Of a DNA stretch of 64,000 nt, positions 35,226-46,845 are shown piece after piece. Both the position numbers and the translations under genes were made by a program. The DNA comes from Budorcas taxicolor (taxonomy: Eukaryota; Chordata; Mammalia; Artiodactyla; Bovidae), in the NCBI RefSeq assembly GCF_023091745.1, contig NC_068935.1, positions 4,541,001-4,605,000 of the forward strand, read 5' to 3'. The notes under the pieces are model-generated. The model saw nothing but the letters and a program-made list of their open reading frames with translations, had not been told where the DNA came from and ran no database searches. Positions within the stretch are counted from its first letter, which is position 1. The number at the start of each line of letters is the position of its first letter.

Positions 35226-36868
35226 GGTTTTCCTGAGAGCTCCACTGGTGAAGAATCTGGCTGCAATGCAGGAGAGCATGGTTCGATTGCTGGGTGGGAG
35301 AAAAATCCGCTGGAGCGGGATAGGCTACCCACTCCAGTATTCTTGGGCTTCCCTTGTGGCTCAGCAGCTAAAGAACTGCCTGAAGTGTGGGAGATTTGGG
35401 TTCGATCCTGGGGTTGGGAAGAATCTCTGGAGAAGGGAAAGGCTACCCACTCCTGTACTCTGGCCTATGTGGTCGCACAGATTGGGAGAAGGGACAGACT
35501 ACCCACTCCAGTATTCTTGGGCTTCCCTTGTGGCTCAGCTGGTAAAGAACTGGCTTGCAGTGTCGGAGATCTGGGTTGGATATCTGGGTTGGGAAGATGC
35601 CTGGAGAAGGAATGGCTACCCACTCCAGTATTCTGGCCTGGACAAGTCCATGGAATGTATAGTCAATGTGGTCGCAAAGAGTGGGATAAGGGATAGGCTA
35701 CCCACTCCAATATTCTTGGGATTACCTTGGGGCCCAGCTAGTAAAGAATCCACCTGCAATGTGGGAGATCTGGCTTTGAACGGGTACCCATTGCAGTTTT
35801 CTGGCCTGGAGAATTCCATGCACTGTATGCTCCTTGTGGTCAGAAAGAGTGGGAGGAGCGCTAGGCTACCCACTGCAGTATCCTTGGGCTTTCCTTGTGG
35901 CTCAGCTGGTAAAGAATCCGCCTGCAATGTCGGAAGTTTGGGTTTGACCCCAGCTTGGGAAGATGCCCTGCAGAAGGGAAAGCCTTACCCACTCCAATAT
36001 GCTGGCCTGGAGCATTACAAGGACTGTAGATCGCCTGGAGAAGGGAATGGGTACCCACTGGAGTATTCTAGCCTGGAGAATTCCATGGACTTAGAGTCCA
36101 TGTGGTCAAAAGAGTGGGAGAAGGGATCGCCTACCCATTCCAGTATAACTGGGCTTCCCTTGTGGCTCAGCTGGTAAAGAATCCGCCTGCACTGTGGGAG
36201 ATCTGGGTTGGATTCCTGGATTGGGAATATCCCCTGGAGAAGGGAATGGCCACCCACTCCAGTATTCTGGCCTGGAGAATTCCATGGACTGTATATCCTC
36301 TGGAGAATGGAATGGCTAGCCACTCCGGTATTCTCGCCAGGAGAATTCCATGCACTGTGTACTCCATGTGGTCACAAAGAGTGAGAGAATGGAGAGACTA
36401 CCCACTGCACCATTTTCGGGCTTTCCCTGTGGCTTAGCTGGTAAAGAATCTGCCTGCAATGTGGGAGATCTGGGTTCGATCCCTGGGTTGGGAAGATCCC
36501 CTGGAGAAGGGAAAGGCTACCCACGCCAGTATTCTGGCCTGGTGAATTCCATGGACTGTATCGTCCATGTGGTCGCAAAGTGTGGGAGAAGGGATTGGAT
36601 ACCCGCTTCTCTATTCTTGGGCTTCCTTTGTGGCTCAGCTGGTAAAGAATCAGGCTGCAAAGTGGGAGATCTCAGTTTGATCCCTGGTTGGGAAGATCCC
36701 CTGGAGAATGGAAAGGCTATGCACTCTAGGACTCTGGCCTGCAGAATTCCACAGACTGTAGATCCCCTGGAGAAGGGAATGACTACCCACTCCAGCATTC
36801 TGGCCTGGAGAATCCATGGACTCTACAGCCCATGCGTTCACAAGAGTCAGACAGTCCTGAGCGACTTT
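35226..36868 (+). repeat. Tandem array of about eight Bov-tA-derived monomers
   Basis: Monomer heads of the type 'gggcttcccttgtggctcag' start at about 35226 (variant), 35345, 35519, 35718, 35886, 36151, 36418 and 36619, giving units of about 120 to 270 bases. Each unit carries the tRNA-Glu-like head and the 'ggctacccactccagtattc' body. At the monomer junctions the SINE tail is replaced by a shared bridge: 'gtggtcgcaaagagtgggag', then 'aagggataggctacccactc', then 'agtattcttgggcttccc'. Only the last unit ends with a normal SINE tail ('agtcctgagcgac', 36855-36867). It therefore looks like internal amplification of one SINE, not eight separate insertions. The long open frames here (for example 35248-36177) are not genes. 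Confidence 0.9.
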
Positions 36869-37385
36869 CTTTCATTGCAGATTAGCTAAAATGCCATGGA
36901 AATTTTGTTTCAAAACTCAGACTTGGAATTTGAGTTCATCAATAGACTAGATTCATTTTCATGAGAATCTTGGTATTGTATGTCTCTTCCTTCTTCCTTA
37001 AACATTTCATTACATTTTTCACAAATATCTCTTAACAGGTTGTGATGAGATATTTCTCTTCCAGGACTGATTAAAAGATATTCATTTGGATTTATAACCA
37101 AATCTCTATGAGAAAAACAAGTCGGACTATGACTCCTACAGTCAATGCAGGAATATTAATACCACTGAATTGTATACCTTTCTATCAATGTCACCTTTCC
37201 AGTTACCTTGCTCAAAGTAAAACAGAAAGGTAAAAGCTAATAATCTGATCTGAAGCTACCAAGGGTTGAAACAGGCAGGTTATTGAAAGGTGCTGAGAGA
37301 ACGTGTGGCTGTGTCATTGTTTTTAACTCTGAACAAGTTCAAAGTTGTTAGCGAGTTGTTAGTTGCTCTAAAATTAGTTCCTAAA
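36869..37385. other. No recognised gene or repeat
   Basis: Non-coding sequence after the SINE array. A minus-strand open frame (36910-37101) has no recognisable domain. Confidence 0.4.
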
Positions 37386-37545
37386 CTTTATAATAAAGAT
37401 TTGATAGACAACAAGGTCTTAATGTATAGCACAGTGAACTATATTTAATATCCTGTGATAAACCATAAAGGAATCACTTTGCTGTGCAGCAGAAATTAAC
37501 ACAACAGTGTGAATCCACTATACTCCAGTAATTTTTTTTTTAAGA
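37386..37545 (+). mobile_element. L1 3' UTR fragment
   Basis: 'gacaacaaggtcttaatgta', 'atatcctgtgataaaccata' and 'gctgtgcagcagaaattaac' are L1 3' UTR text, ending in a T- and A-rich stretch. Confidence 0.8.
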
Positions 37546-38068
37546 GTAAGATTTCTTGGTTTATTGCATCTACCTAAGGGAATGAGGATCTACTCTTCTC
37601 CATAATATAGATCATATTTACTTTATGGTCTTCCGGGCTAGCTCTACGCATTACATTGTTAAGGATGTCAAACATTTAACAACCTTGTCATGTTAATTAT
37701 TGATTTTGCAAGCCTTACTTTTGGAAATAATGCTTTACTTGCTTTTGCCCTTTGAGGAGTTCTGTAGTATAGTCGCTAAAAAATTAAATGAAGAAAATCG
37801 ATAATTACATCACAAATAAAGATGTGCATATTAAATTTTGATGTTTTTGAAACTATTGCTATATTAAAAATGAGCTGAACATTTAAACCATAAATTGTCT
37901 TAGGAATATACGTGTTCAACGATATCAACTGCATTTAACCAGTTAAAGCAATAATAATGAATACATGAACAAAGCTAGAATACTGGACAAGCTATCTTTA
38001 ATGCAAAAGTAGAGAAGAATCATCTATGATATTCAATAGGAAATCTAAATAGTTAACCTCTAGGGGGA
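37546..38068. other. No recognised gene or repeat
   Basis: AT-rich non-coding sequence without recognisable features. Confidence 0.4.
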
Positions 38069-38215
38069 ACGGAGAAGGCAATGGCACCCCACTCCAGTAC
38101 TCCTGCCTGGAAAATCCCATGGATGGAGGAGCCTGGTGGGCTGCCGTCCATGGGGTCGCTAAGAGTCCAACACGACTGAAGCGACTTAGCAGCAGCAGCA
38201 GCAGCAGCAGCAGCA
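38069..38215 (+). mobile_element. BovA monomer SINE with expanded (CAG)n tail
   Basis: A single BovA unit starting 'ggagaaggcaatggcacccc', with a long AGC repeat tail at about 38188-38214. Confidence 0.93.
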
Positions 38216-38650
38216 CGGGAGGAAAGCACTTCTATGAAAACAGTACCATTCCCACATCTTTCCGTGCTTACATAGTAAGCTTATAACTAGAGGGTGAGCA
38301 TGGGGTACTTTAGCCATGGAATAGTAAATGTTTAAGAGGTGGAAAGCTAAGAGGAAAAGTGAATGACCGAATCTCAGTGTGTATGAATGGTTAGTAGCTA
38401 GGTGCTACAGTCCTATAAATGACTGCTGGGGTTGCAGTTTCACCAATTTATTAAGAACCAGAGAAGGATGAATATTAGAGTTAGTCAAGATGGCGGGGGT
38501 GGGAATTAAAACACACTCCTGGGGAACTAAACAAATGCTATCACTGGACAACAGATGAACAGTGACAGATACAATTTACTATCTCCATACAAGTCAATGC
38601 ACATTGGAAAAAATTAAACTGCTTGCAGACCCTGAGAGATTTTGAATTTG
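38216..38650. other. No recognised gene or repeat
   Basis: Non-coding sequence; nothing I can assign. Confidence 0.4.
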
Positions 38651-38735
38651 TGTTGGGTTGACAGAGAAATTCATCTGAGGTTTCTCCATTACATCTTAAC
38701 AGAAAACCTGGAAGAACTTTTTGGCCAACCCAATA
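38651..38735. mobile_element. Mariner-type MITE
   Basis: A short element with inverted ends: 'tgttgggttgacagagaaat' on the left and 'aactttttggccaacccaat' on the right. This matches the ruminant mariner MITE hairpin layout (TTGGGTTGGCCAAAAAGTT) with some decay at the left end. Confidence 0.8.
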
Positions 38736-39379
38736 TATCCTGAGAGGGGGAACAAAACCCTTAAATGTCCAACACGGAAAATTCAGTGAGATTGTCTGCT
38801 CAGTGCTGACTGTTGTCAAATGCTAAGCAAAATATGAGAAGCATTTTGAAACAAGTGAAAAATTATTCAAAAGATATAATGACATACCACGTACATATTC
38901 CTAAGGCTTATGACCACAACACACCAAAAATAATACATACATACGTATGATATTCATTTGGCCTTGTTTAGAGCAAACAAATGTCTCCAAATTTATTTTG
39001 GTGTCGTGAAATATAATTGAGGATACACAGCATTTCGCTATCCCTCTGTGTCATAAAATAAAATAGGAAAAGAAAATACACAGAACCACAGAGGTTTAGC
39101 ATAAATAGGTCTGGAAGAGAGTATATAATCGTAACAGAAGGTAGTACGGGATAGCGGCTGTGAGCATAGGCTTTCGAATCAGACACACCAAAGTCCCAAT
39201 CCCACCTTATCGATAAAAATGCTGTCCTTAGCTCGTGAGATTAACCCATTGTGTAGTCTACTAATTCCCAATAAGTGAAGGTTGGAAAAAAATGTAGGCT
39301 TCCTGTCATAGATAACCATATAGCTTTTCTAGATCTCAATAGGGCCAACTGAGGTTCTATATTCTTTAATAAATGTTTC
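38736..39379. other. Mostly unassigned; possible MIR piece at 39150-39270
   Basis: 'gcggctgtgagcataggctt' and 'tcagacacaccaaagtccca' fit an antisense MIR core. The rest is not recognisable. Confidence 0.4.
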
Positions 39380-40172
39380 TACTGAAACATAACAATATGC
39401 ATTCTAAAAAGTATACAAATCCAAGCATACAGCTCAATGAATTTTCACAGCATGAAGAGATCTGTGTGGGAGTTTCCTGGTTGCCTAGTGGTTAGGACTC
39501 TGGGCTTTCAATGCCACGGCCAGAGTTCAATCCCTGGTCGGGGAACTGAGATCCCACGAGCTGTGTGGTGTGTCAAACAACCCCCACCCCCCGCAAAAAT
39601 AAAAACCCCTGTGTAACCACTCCCCAAGTCAAATAGAACATTCCCCTTCCCATTCATTATCCTCCTCCTACTCAAAATTAATCACTATTTATTATCATAG
39701 ATTAGGTTTGTGTTTTTGAACTTTATATAACTGTAATCAAAGAGTATGTAGTCTTTTGTGGCTGACAGCTTTCACTCAATATGGTGTTTATGAGTTTCCT
39801 CCACATTGCTGCCTGTGGTAACTGTTTGTTCGATTTCACAGCTGTGAAGCATTGAATTAACTGAATATACTTAGTGTATCCATTTTCCTGTTGATAAACA
39901 TTTACTTGCTGGTTCTCATATGATGCTGCTGTGAAATTTCGTGTACATGATACTGGTGAATCTATGTATGTATTTATGTTGGTATGGAATTTCTGGGTCA
40001 TAAGTTAAGCATATATTCAGCTTTAATCAAGATAGAGAGGCCATTTTCCAAAGTGGCTGTACCAATTTTCACTTCCATCAGCAGTATATAAGAATTCCTG
40101 CTGTTCCATTTCCTAGCCAACACTTTTAGCTTTTGTAAATTTTCGTATAATTCTGGTAGGTGTCATCATTTG
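39380..40172 (-). mobile_element. Old L1 3' region, antisense, split by a CHR SINE
   Basis: 'gaattttcacagcatgaaga', 'gtgtttttgaactttatata', 'gaatttctgggtcataagtt' and 'ttccaaagtggctgtaccaa' trace a continuous old L1 in antisense. The CHR element at 39467-39607 interrupts it. Confidence 0.75.
39467..39607 (+). mobile_element. CHR-type SINE
   Basis: 'agtttcctggttgcctagtg', 'ggttaggactctgggctttc' and 'ggtcggggaactgagatccc' are diagnostic. It sits within L1 text that resumes with 'cctgtgtaaccactc'. Confidence 0.88.
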
Positions 40173-40215
40173 CATTGCAGGTGGGTTCATTACCACTTAA
40201 GCTATCAGGGATATT
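40173..40215 (-). mobile_element. Bov-tA head fragment
   Basis: 'tgcattgcaggtgggttcat' and 'agctatcaggga' correspond to the antisense head of a Bov-tA SINE. Very short. Confidence 0.5.
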
Positions 40216-40216
40216 A

Positions 40217-40945
40217 CTGAGAAAAAGGAAACCAATCTAAGAAGAATACATACTGTTTGATTCCAACTCTGACACTCTAGAAAGGGCAAAACTATGTAGA
40301 TGGTAAAAAGATCAGTGGTTGCCAGGTGTTAGGGTGGAGGGAGGGATGAATCGGCAGAGCAGAGAAGTGTTTAGGGCAGTGAAACTATTCTGCTTGAACT
40401 ATAATGGTGGATCCATGTTGTTATGCATTTGTCAAAACCCATAAAACGTACTTCCCTATTGTAGTTTCCCTGGTATAGCTTCCCTGAATATAGCTTCCCT
40501 CGTGACTCAGATGGTAAAGAATCTGCCTGCAATGCACGAGACTCAAGTTCGATCCCTGAGTCAGGAAGATCCCCTGGAGAAGGGAATGGCCAGCCACTGC
40601 AGTATTCTTGCCTGGAAAACCCGATGGACAGAGGAGCCTGGCGGGCTACAGTCCATGGGGTCACAAAGAGTTGGACACGATTGAGTGACTGACACTAGGG
40701 GGTGTACGGCACCAAGAGTGAGGCTAACATAAATAATGGTCTTTGGGTGATCATGATGTGTTGATGTAGGTCCCTTATTTGTAATAAATATACCACCCTG
40801 GTGGAGGATGTGATAGTAGGCAAGGCTATGCATGTGTGGGGTTAGTGTGTTTATGGGAACTCCCCATCCTTTCTCCTCAATTTTGCTGTGAACCTAAAAG
40901 TGCTCTAAAAGACAGAGTCTATTTTAAAAAAGTAAAGTAAAAGCT
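40217..40945 (+). mobile_element. Old L1 3' UTR, split by a Bov-tA
   Basis: 'aaaaagatcagtggttgcca', 'gtttagggcagtgaaactat' and 'tttgtcaaaacccataaaac' lie before the SINE. 'ttgctgtgaacctaaaagtg' and 'ctctaaaagacagagtctat' lie after it. Together they give an old L1 3' UTR in sense. Confidence 0.75.
40493..40697 (+). mobile_element. Bov-tA SINE
   Basis: The head 'gcttccctcgtgactcagat' with a B box 'gttcgatccc', and the tail 'gagttggacacgattgagtg', give a full-length copy inside the L1 3' UTR. Confidence 0.93.
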
Positions 40946-42663
40946 AATGGCTCCTCATTGGGGGATATACTAAGGAAGTGACCCCTGTGGGCTTTATCAT
41001 AAGACTATGGAGAGGCCAAGACCTGCAGAAATTTTTAGAAGCCTGCAAGCTTTTACTCATTCCCATCAACTTTTCAATTAAAATTATGCTTTCATTGTCT
41101 TCATTATCTAGGAATAGGAGGAAAATTAGGACTGTATTTCAGGGCCTCTCTTTCCTCCTGTGTCGGGTAGGGCTGGTCTTTATGTAAGTATTAATAGTCA
41201 CCTACCTGGTAGAATAAGAGAGATGCTTCAAGGCTACATTTGACCCAAATCTCACCTGCTATTCTGTCATGGAATCACCTTCTTCCTCTCGTGGATTGAA
41301 ATGTATCCTGCCTGCTTCTCATTTTTAACACGTCTAGTATGTAGCCCATCACCAAATGACACATGGAAGGTATTCAATAAGTGCTTGTTGAATAAATTAG
41401 TTATTGATTCTGGTTTTTTTAAATAGGAGAAACATCCCTGCCCCCACCCCCACCCCCCGTTTTTACTTCTCGAACTTGTCAAAGTCAAATTCTTAAAGCC
41501 CAACTATCTCACAACTTTCTTTGAAACTTGCTTCTTACAAGGGCAAATAACATGACTTTGAAACAAATAGATTCTGTCAAAAGGAGTTGATAGTCCAGTT
41601 GATTGTGAATTCACTGATGTTGCAGTTAGGAATGCTCATTCTCAAATAGGCTGAGTTCCATATTTGGGGTACAAAACACACATGAAATACAAATTATTTA
41701 CTGCTTCTCCTGGTAGAAAGGTCAGATGGCACTCTAGGGTTTTTAGCTATAATGAAAAGTAAATTAGAAGCGATTTCTGTAAGTTCAGCTTTCTTTCTTA
41801 TTCTTTCCCCTTCTGTTATACTCCTCTTAAGGCATTATTGCTTCTTCCTGTACCTTCCTGCGTCCATGCAAAGCGACAGTGGTACACATCTTCTGTCACT
41901 GCCTTGCCGCCGGCTCTGGCCCCAAATCACTATAATGCCGTCACAGACGGATACCTATTTCATTCCTAGCTTTCGGATTGGTGAGCCTTTGATTTTGTAC
42001 TGATATATAACTAACCGCTTTGGAATTAAAATAGTTTCGGATTCTGCAAAGTACTCTAGGAAATGACAGGTAGAAAGAGTAATTGAGGTAAATCACAAAA
42101 AGACCACACATTTGTATGAAAACCATCTGTGATGAGGCTGTGGCAGGGAAAAAGAAAAGTTTAAAGTGAAATGAGCCCTTGTCCTTCAAGGTATGAGATG
42201 AATGCAATGTGGGATCATGAAAAAAAAAAAAAGATCCCTTTGGATTGTTTTATTATCCAATCCCAGAGTGTGGGATTTATACTTCTCACTATTGAGCACT
42301 GTGTCCCAAAGTTGTGAATTAAACAGGTAACTAAAATATATATTTGATGACTAGGTATCTAGGCCTTGCAATGATAATTTAGCAAATACTATCTTAGTTT
42401 CTGACTTTACCCCCAAGGGTTTGTTTTCAAACTTACCTACCAACATGGTGTCCAAAAAAAATACACTTCTTAAAGCAATGTTTTCTTTTTCAGTTTTTCC
42501 GTCCATATGCCAATAAAGCTCATGTGACCACAGTCAACAACTTCCTAATCAATATTTCTAGCTCATAAGAACCTAGTTATTCCACAATAAGTGTTTTTCT
42601 CCTTCCCACCAATACCCTCTCGTGTATTAGAAGCAGTCTTTCACTGTTTAAGAATAGCACCAG
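40946..42663. other. No recognised gene; small MIR-like piece near 41365
   Basis: 'ggaaggtattcaataagtgc' at about 41366 fits an old MIR or L2 end. Poly(A/C) runs occur near 41440 and 42220. Open frames (for example 41752-42003) have no recognisable domain. Confidence 0.4.
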
Positions 42664-42825
42664 AGGCAGTTCCCTGGTGGCCTATTGGTTAGGATTCTGG
42701 TCTTTCACTCTCATAGCCTGGATTCAATCCTTGATCTGGGAATCCGGGAACTGAGTACCTGTGAGCTGTGTGGTGTGATGCCCACCCTCCACCACCCCAC
42801 CCTACCCCACCCCCGCCAAAGAGAG
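42664..42825 (+). mobile_element. CHR-type SINE with C-rich end
   Basis: 'agttccctggtggcctattg', 'ggttaggattctggtctttc' and 'gggaatccgggaactgagta' mark a CHR copy. Its 3' end passes into a CCACCC-type run (42780-42817). Confidence 0.82.
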
Positions 42826-43859
42826 CAGAACATCTGTAGCAAGAGAAGCTTTTCTAAGTCTTTCAGTCTCTTTTAAATCCATTTAATTCAGAAGGCAGGA
42901 GCAATAAGCCAAATCCTACCAAGATGAAATGAATAATTACAGTTTTCTCTCATTACTTTGTCCAGATATAAGCTACTGGTTTATGCAATCAAGTACAGAA
43001 GTTCAGGCACAACCAGCACTTTCCAGTCATGGTTACTAAACTTTGGACATCACTGTTTTCACTGTGAGGTGGTTATATGGGCTGATAACAAGTGCCAACC
43101 TATTCTGCCCTTCATCTTGACTTGACCAAACCAAAGAGAGGACATCTAGAAGGAAAAGAATGCAGGGAGTTTTGATTCCTTTTGCCACTGCTAGGGCTTT
43201 TTATGTGAGCACTCTTTACTCTGGATTGAAGGAGCACAGATAGTGTGAAAAGATTTTATTGGAAGTATCAAGTAAAACTCAAAGCTGTCTCATTACTTAG
43301 TGGTGCCTGGAACCTGTATCTTCCTGCCACCATTATAGCAATAAATTCATAAAGGTGTGAAACTATGCAAAACTATGTCAGACGCATTAAAAAAAATGTC
43401 TGCTAAATGTCTCTTATGGCACATTTCTTTCCCTCTTATTCTGCCCCATTCATCATTTTCTCTTTACAGAGTTGAACTGGGCTGAAAGAGGAAACAAAGA
43501 AAGAAACAAAAACCATTACTATGGTTACTGTAGTATAGCTGTTTTGGTGTTGTTATCTTTGTTTTTATCTTTTGTTTTTGTTTCTAACCACGTTCTAAGA
43601 AATATTAAAAAATGGCATAAACATTGTATTGCATGAAAATAAAACACTATTATCTCTATCTCAATCTACTCAGGAATTTTCTGAAAATACTAAGTTTTTA
43701 TACATGTCATTTTTAACAGTTGAGGCTGTATTATCGCTGTTCCTGAGAGGTACTTTTACAATTGGCAAAATATACTTAAATTTCCTCTGGTTTTCAGAGA
43801 TATCAGAGTTTGGATCATTACTTAACCATCATTTCCTCCTGTAGTACCAATCTTGGTGA
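42826..43859. other. No recognised gene or repeat
   Basis: Non-coding sequence. The open frame at 43629-43844 has no recognisable domain. Confidence 0.4.
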
Positions 43860-44430
43860 ATCGTCTGGTCGCCCAAGACAGAAACCTGAGGATCATCCTT
43901 GAGATGTTCTTTGTTTCAAATTTACATATCCAATCTATGTTGATTCTACCTCTTTGATATATTTTGAATCTCTTCTAGAGACCTATAATTAGTAACTCCA
44001 ATCTGGTCTAAAAATTCCCATTTCTACTAACTTAGTTTTGGTTTTTAATCACCTGGATGATATAAGTCTCCTATCTAATCTGCCTGCCATCAGTCTCTCC
44101 CAAATGTTTCTAAATATTCTAATAAAATGTTCTCTCTAAAATGCAAATGTTAAGTCATGAAAAAATCCACAAGAGGATCTCTACTACTTTTACAACAAAG
44201 CTCACACTCCTTAATCTGGGTTACAAGGAACTGGCCTTTATTCACCTCCACAACTTCATCTCTGGTCTCCTTCTCTTCATAACTCCAATCAGTTGGCTTC
44301 CTTACAGTTTCTTCATATTGAGCTTCTCACTCCACATCTTTGTGAATCTCATTGTTTCCTATGCCTGGGAAGTTTCTCTTGAACTCTCTACCACCAAACT
44401 CCAGTACTCTTCTTATTACTTAGAATTGTA
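43860..44430 (-). mobile_element. L2 LINE remnant
   Basis: 'ctcctatctaatctgcctgc', 'aagctcacactccttaatct', 'acaaggaactggcctttatt' and 'cctatgcctgggaagtttct' follow the antisense L2 3' region in order. The 109-codon open frame through it (44141-44470) is part of this remnant, not a gene. Confidence 0.7.
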
Positions 44431-45057
44431 CTTAACAGTACATAATAGAAAAGTGACTACAATGGCTTAAATAAAAATCCAAAGGAAATATAAGTTGTAT
44501 GGTATCATCAGGGATGAAGACTCCTACTATCTTTTTATTTTACCATTATTTTAAGGAGGTTTTTATGGCTGAGAGATGATGATTCCATCTCTAGGTTTCA
44601 CATCTGCATTCCAGGCATGAATAAAAGGAAGAGGGAAGAACCTGTCAGTTAAGTTCATTTTCACTGGGGAAAAACTGATTTTCAACAAAGCCCTGTTCAA
44701 CAGGCTTCTTTTTTTTTTCACTTACAGGGTCACTCATACCTAGAATGGTATATGAATGGGTAGGCAGCTTCTAATACAATGCTGCCTCAAAAAATTCAGA
44801 TTTCTATTTGTATGCAGGAAGGGGAGAATGAATAATGTCTGCCACATGCTTTTACCTGGCTACCTCTTACAAAATTCAGATCAATTTTCACCTTCTCTTG
44901 GAAGTTTTCTATGACATTGAAAGTCTGGATTCAGGATTATCCTGTGTTTCCAGACCAGTGCTGTAAAATAGAAGACACTCCATGCATTTGGTTGATTGAA
45001 CGACTTAATGGGGTTACTCTCTTCCTTGTGCTTTCAGCATGCTGTATTGTAATCATT
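44431..45057. other. No recognised gene; possible L2 continuation
   Basis: 'accttctcttggaagttttc' near 44890 may belong to the same L2. Otherwise unassigned. Confidence 0.35.
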
Positions 45058-45175
45058 GAGGAGGAAATCACAACCCAATCCAGTGTTCTTGCCTGAAAAA
45101 TCCCTTGAGCAGAGGAGCCTGGCAGGTTACAGTCCATAGCGTTACAAAGAGTTGGACAAGACTGAGTGACTGAAC
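45058..45175 (+). mobile_element. BovA/Bov-tA SINE fragment
   Basis: Only the BovB-derived body and tail are present ('cacaacccaatccagtgttc' to 'gactgagtgactgaacag'). Confidence 0.88.
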
Positions 45176-45353
45176 AGATGTAATTACGTTAGATGCTTGC
45201 TTCTTCAAGAATCTGTAAGATTTCTAAGGCCAATGGCTATGTTTTATTCACCTCAGTATTCCATTATCTGAAAGACAGTAATTGAATTAATTTTTTGGAG
45301 TGAATACATAACAGAAGACATTTTAAGATGAGATTTTAAAAGCAAGTACACTC

Positions 45354-45748
45354 TTCAGTTCAGTTTAGTCGCTCAGTCGTGTCCGACTCTTTGCGACCCC
45401 ATGAATCACAGCACGCCAGGCCTCCCTGTCCATCACCAACTCCCGGAGTTCACTCAGACTCACGTCCATCAAGTCAGTGATGCCATCCAGCCATCTCATC
45501 CTCGGTCGTCCCCTTTTCCTCCTGCCCCCAATCCCTCCCAGCATCAGAGTCTTTTCCAATGAGTCAATTCTTCGCATGAGGTGCCCAAAATACTGGAGTT
45601 TCAGCTTTAGCGTCATTCCTTCCAAAGAAATGGTTGATCTCCTTCAGAATGGACTGGTTGGATCTCCTTGCAGTCCAAGGGACTCTCAAGAGTCTTCTCC
45701 AACACCACAGTTCAAAAGCATCAATTCTCTGGCGCTCAGCCTTCTTCA
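45354..45748 (-). mobile_element. BovB 3' fragment
   Basis: The antisense BovB tail 'ttcagttcagtttagtcgct' runs to 'ggcgctcagccttcttcaga'. An 86-codon open frame (45365-45625) of RT C-terminal type remains, with GGIGGRRKRGRPRMRW-like text. A small indel near 45625 breaks the frame. Confidence 0.93.
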
Positions 45749-46514
45749 GAAGGATATAAAAATTAAATTTTCCTTTGTGTTGGGAAATGGCAGCAGGGCT
45801 CTATTTAAATAAAATTATCATAGGAATATACTTATCTTCATATTTAGCTTAGAACCCAGCAGCTAACTAAGCCCAGTAGCTGAAGCCATTCTCTTTCTGC
45901 CCATGGGTTCAACTTCATCTCTAATTCTGGAACCATAATCTCAATGACCAGTACTGCCATCTTCATTTTAGACCTCATTCTGACCTCTTGCCTTATTATA
46001 ACCAATCTTAGCTTCATACCTAACCTAGAATTCCTGTCTAGAATGTGTCTTTGTTTGTGGTTAGATTCTGTGTTCATTAAACCTTATCTTCATGACTTGT
46101 TCCTTGACATCTGTTATAAGACCTCTCATATCAATGATTGGCCTGTCTGGATCTCAGTGTATCACCTGGGCTTTGTTTAGCTGTCTGGACCTTTTCCTAA
46201 TGCCTGCAGGTTGGAACTTTCCAGATTGTCTGCCTCCCTGCCTGCTTGACATATGTAAGTAGATCTAGGTTCTCAGCCCCATCCTTCCCCTCTCTGGCCC
46301 ATTCTGTTAGTTCAACCGAAGTCTGGTTCTGATTTTTGTAGTGGGGCAAGGTTTACCTAAGAAGCACTTTATCAGAGAAGATCTGGAATCAAAGAGGGAA
46401 GCAGATATTTGATAAGAATTCTGAGAACTATTCAGATAGTTGAATTAAACCAAACTCTTTATTAAATACCTAATTGTCTCAACTAATTTGCACAATATTT
46501 TCTATTTCTAAACT
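45749..46514. other. No recognised gene or repeat
   Basis: Non-coding sequence. The overlapping open frames at 45844-46180 have no recognisable domain. Confidence 0.4.
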
Positions 46515-46845
46515 GTTTTAGGAATATCACTTATATGTGGCATCTAGAAAAAATGGTACAGATAAACTTATTTACAAACATATGGTTACCAAGGGGAAAA
46601 GCGGGGGTGGGATAAATTGGGAGATTGGGATTGACATATATATATACTATGTATAAAATACATAACTAATGAAAACCTACTGTATTGCCCAGGGAACTCT
46701 ACTCTGCGGTGATCTAGATGGGTGGGGAATCCATAAAAAGAAGGGATACATGTACATGTTTAACCAATTCACTTTGCTATACAGCAGAAACTAAGACAAC
46801 ATTGTAAAGCAACTACATACCAATAAAAAAATTGTTTTAAAGTCT
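46515..46845 (+). mobile_element. L1 3' UTR fragment
   Basis: 'atcacttatatgtggcatct', 'aaacatatggttaccaaggg' and 'ctatacagcagaaactaaga' are L1 3' UTR text ending in an A-rich stretch. Confidence 0.85.

Noticed and set aside
35248..36177. A 309-codon open frame, the longest in the window
   Set aside because: It runs through the SINE tandem array. Its peptide repeats YPLQYS-like and ASLVAQ-like pieces of translated Bov-tA, so it is an artefact of the repeat.
36151..36280. tRNA genes at the SINE heads
   Set aside because: The heads resemble tRNA-Glu only in the A and B box regions and do not close into a cloverleaf acceptor stem; they are Bov-tA SINEs.
35226..36868. A CRISPR-like repeat array
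   Set aside because: Mammalian DNA; the units are whole SINE-derived monomers without unique spacers.
44141..44470. 109-codon open frame with hydrophobic stretches
   Set aside because: It overlaps an antisense L2 remnant and has no start context or domain.
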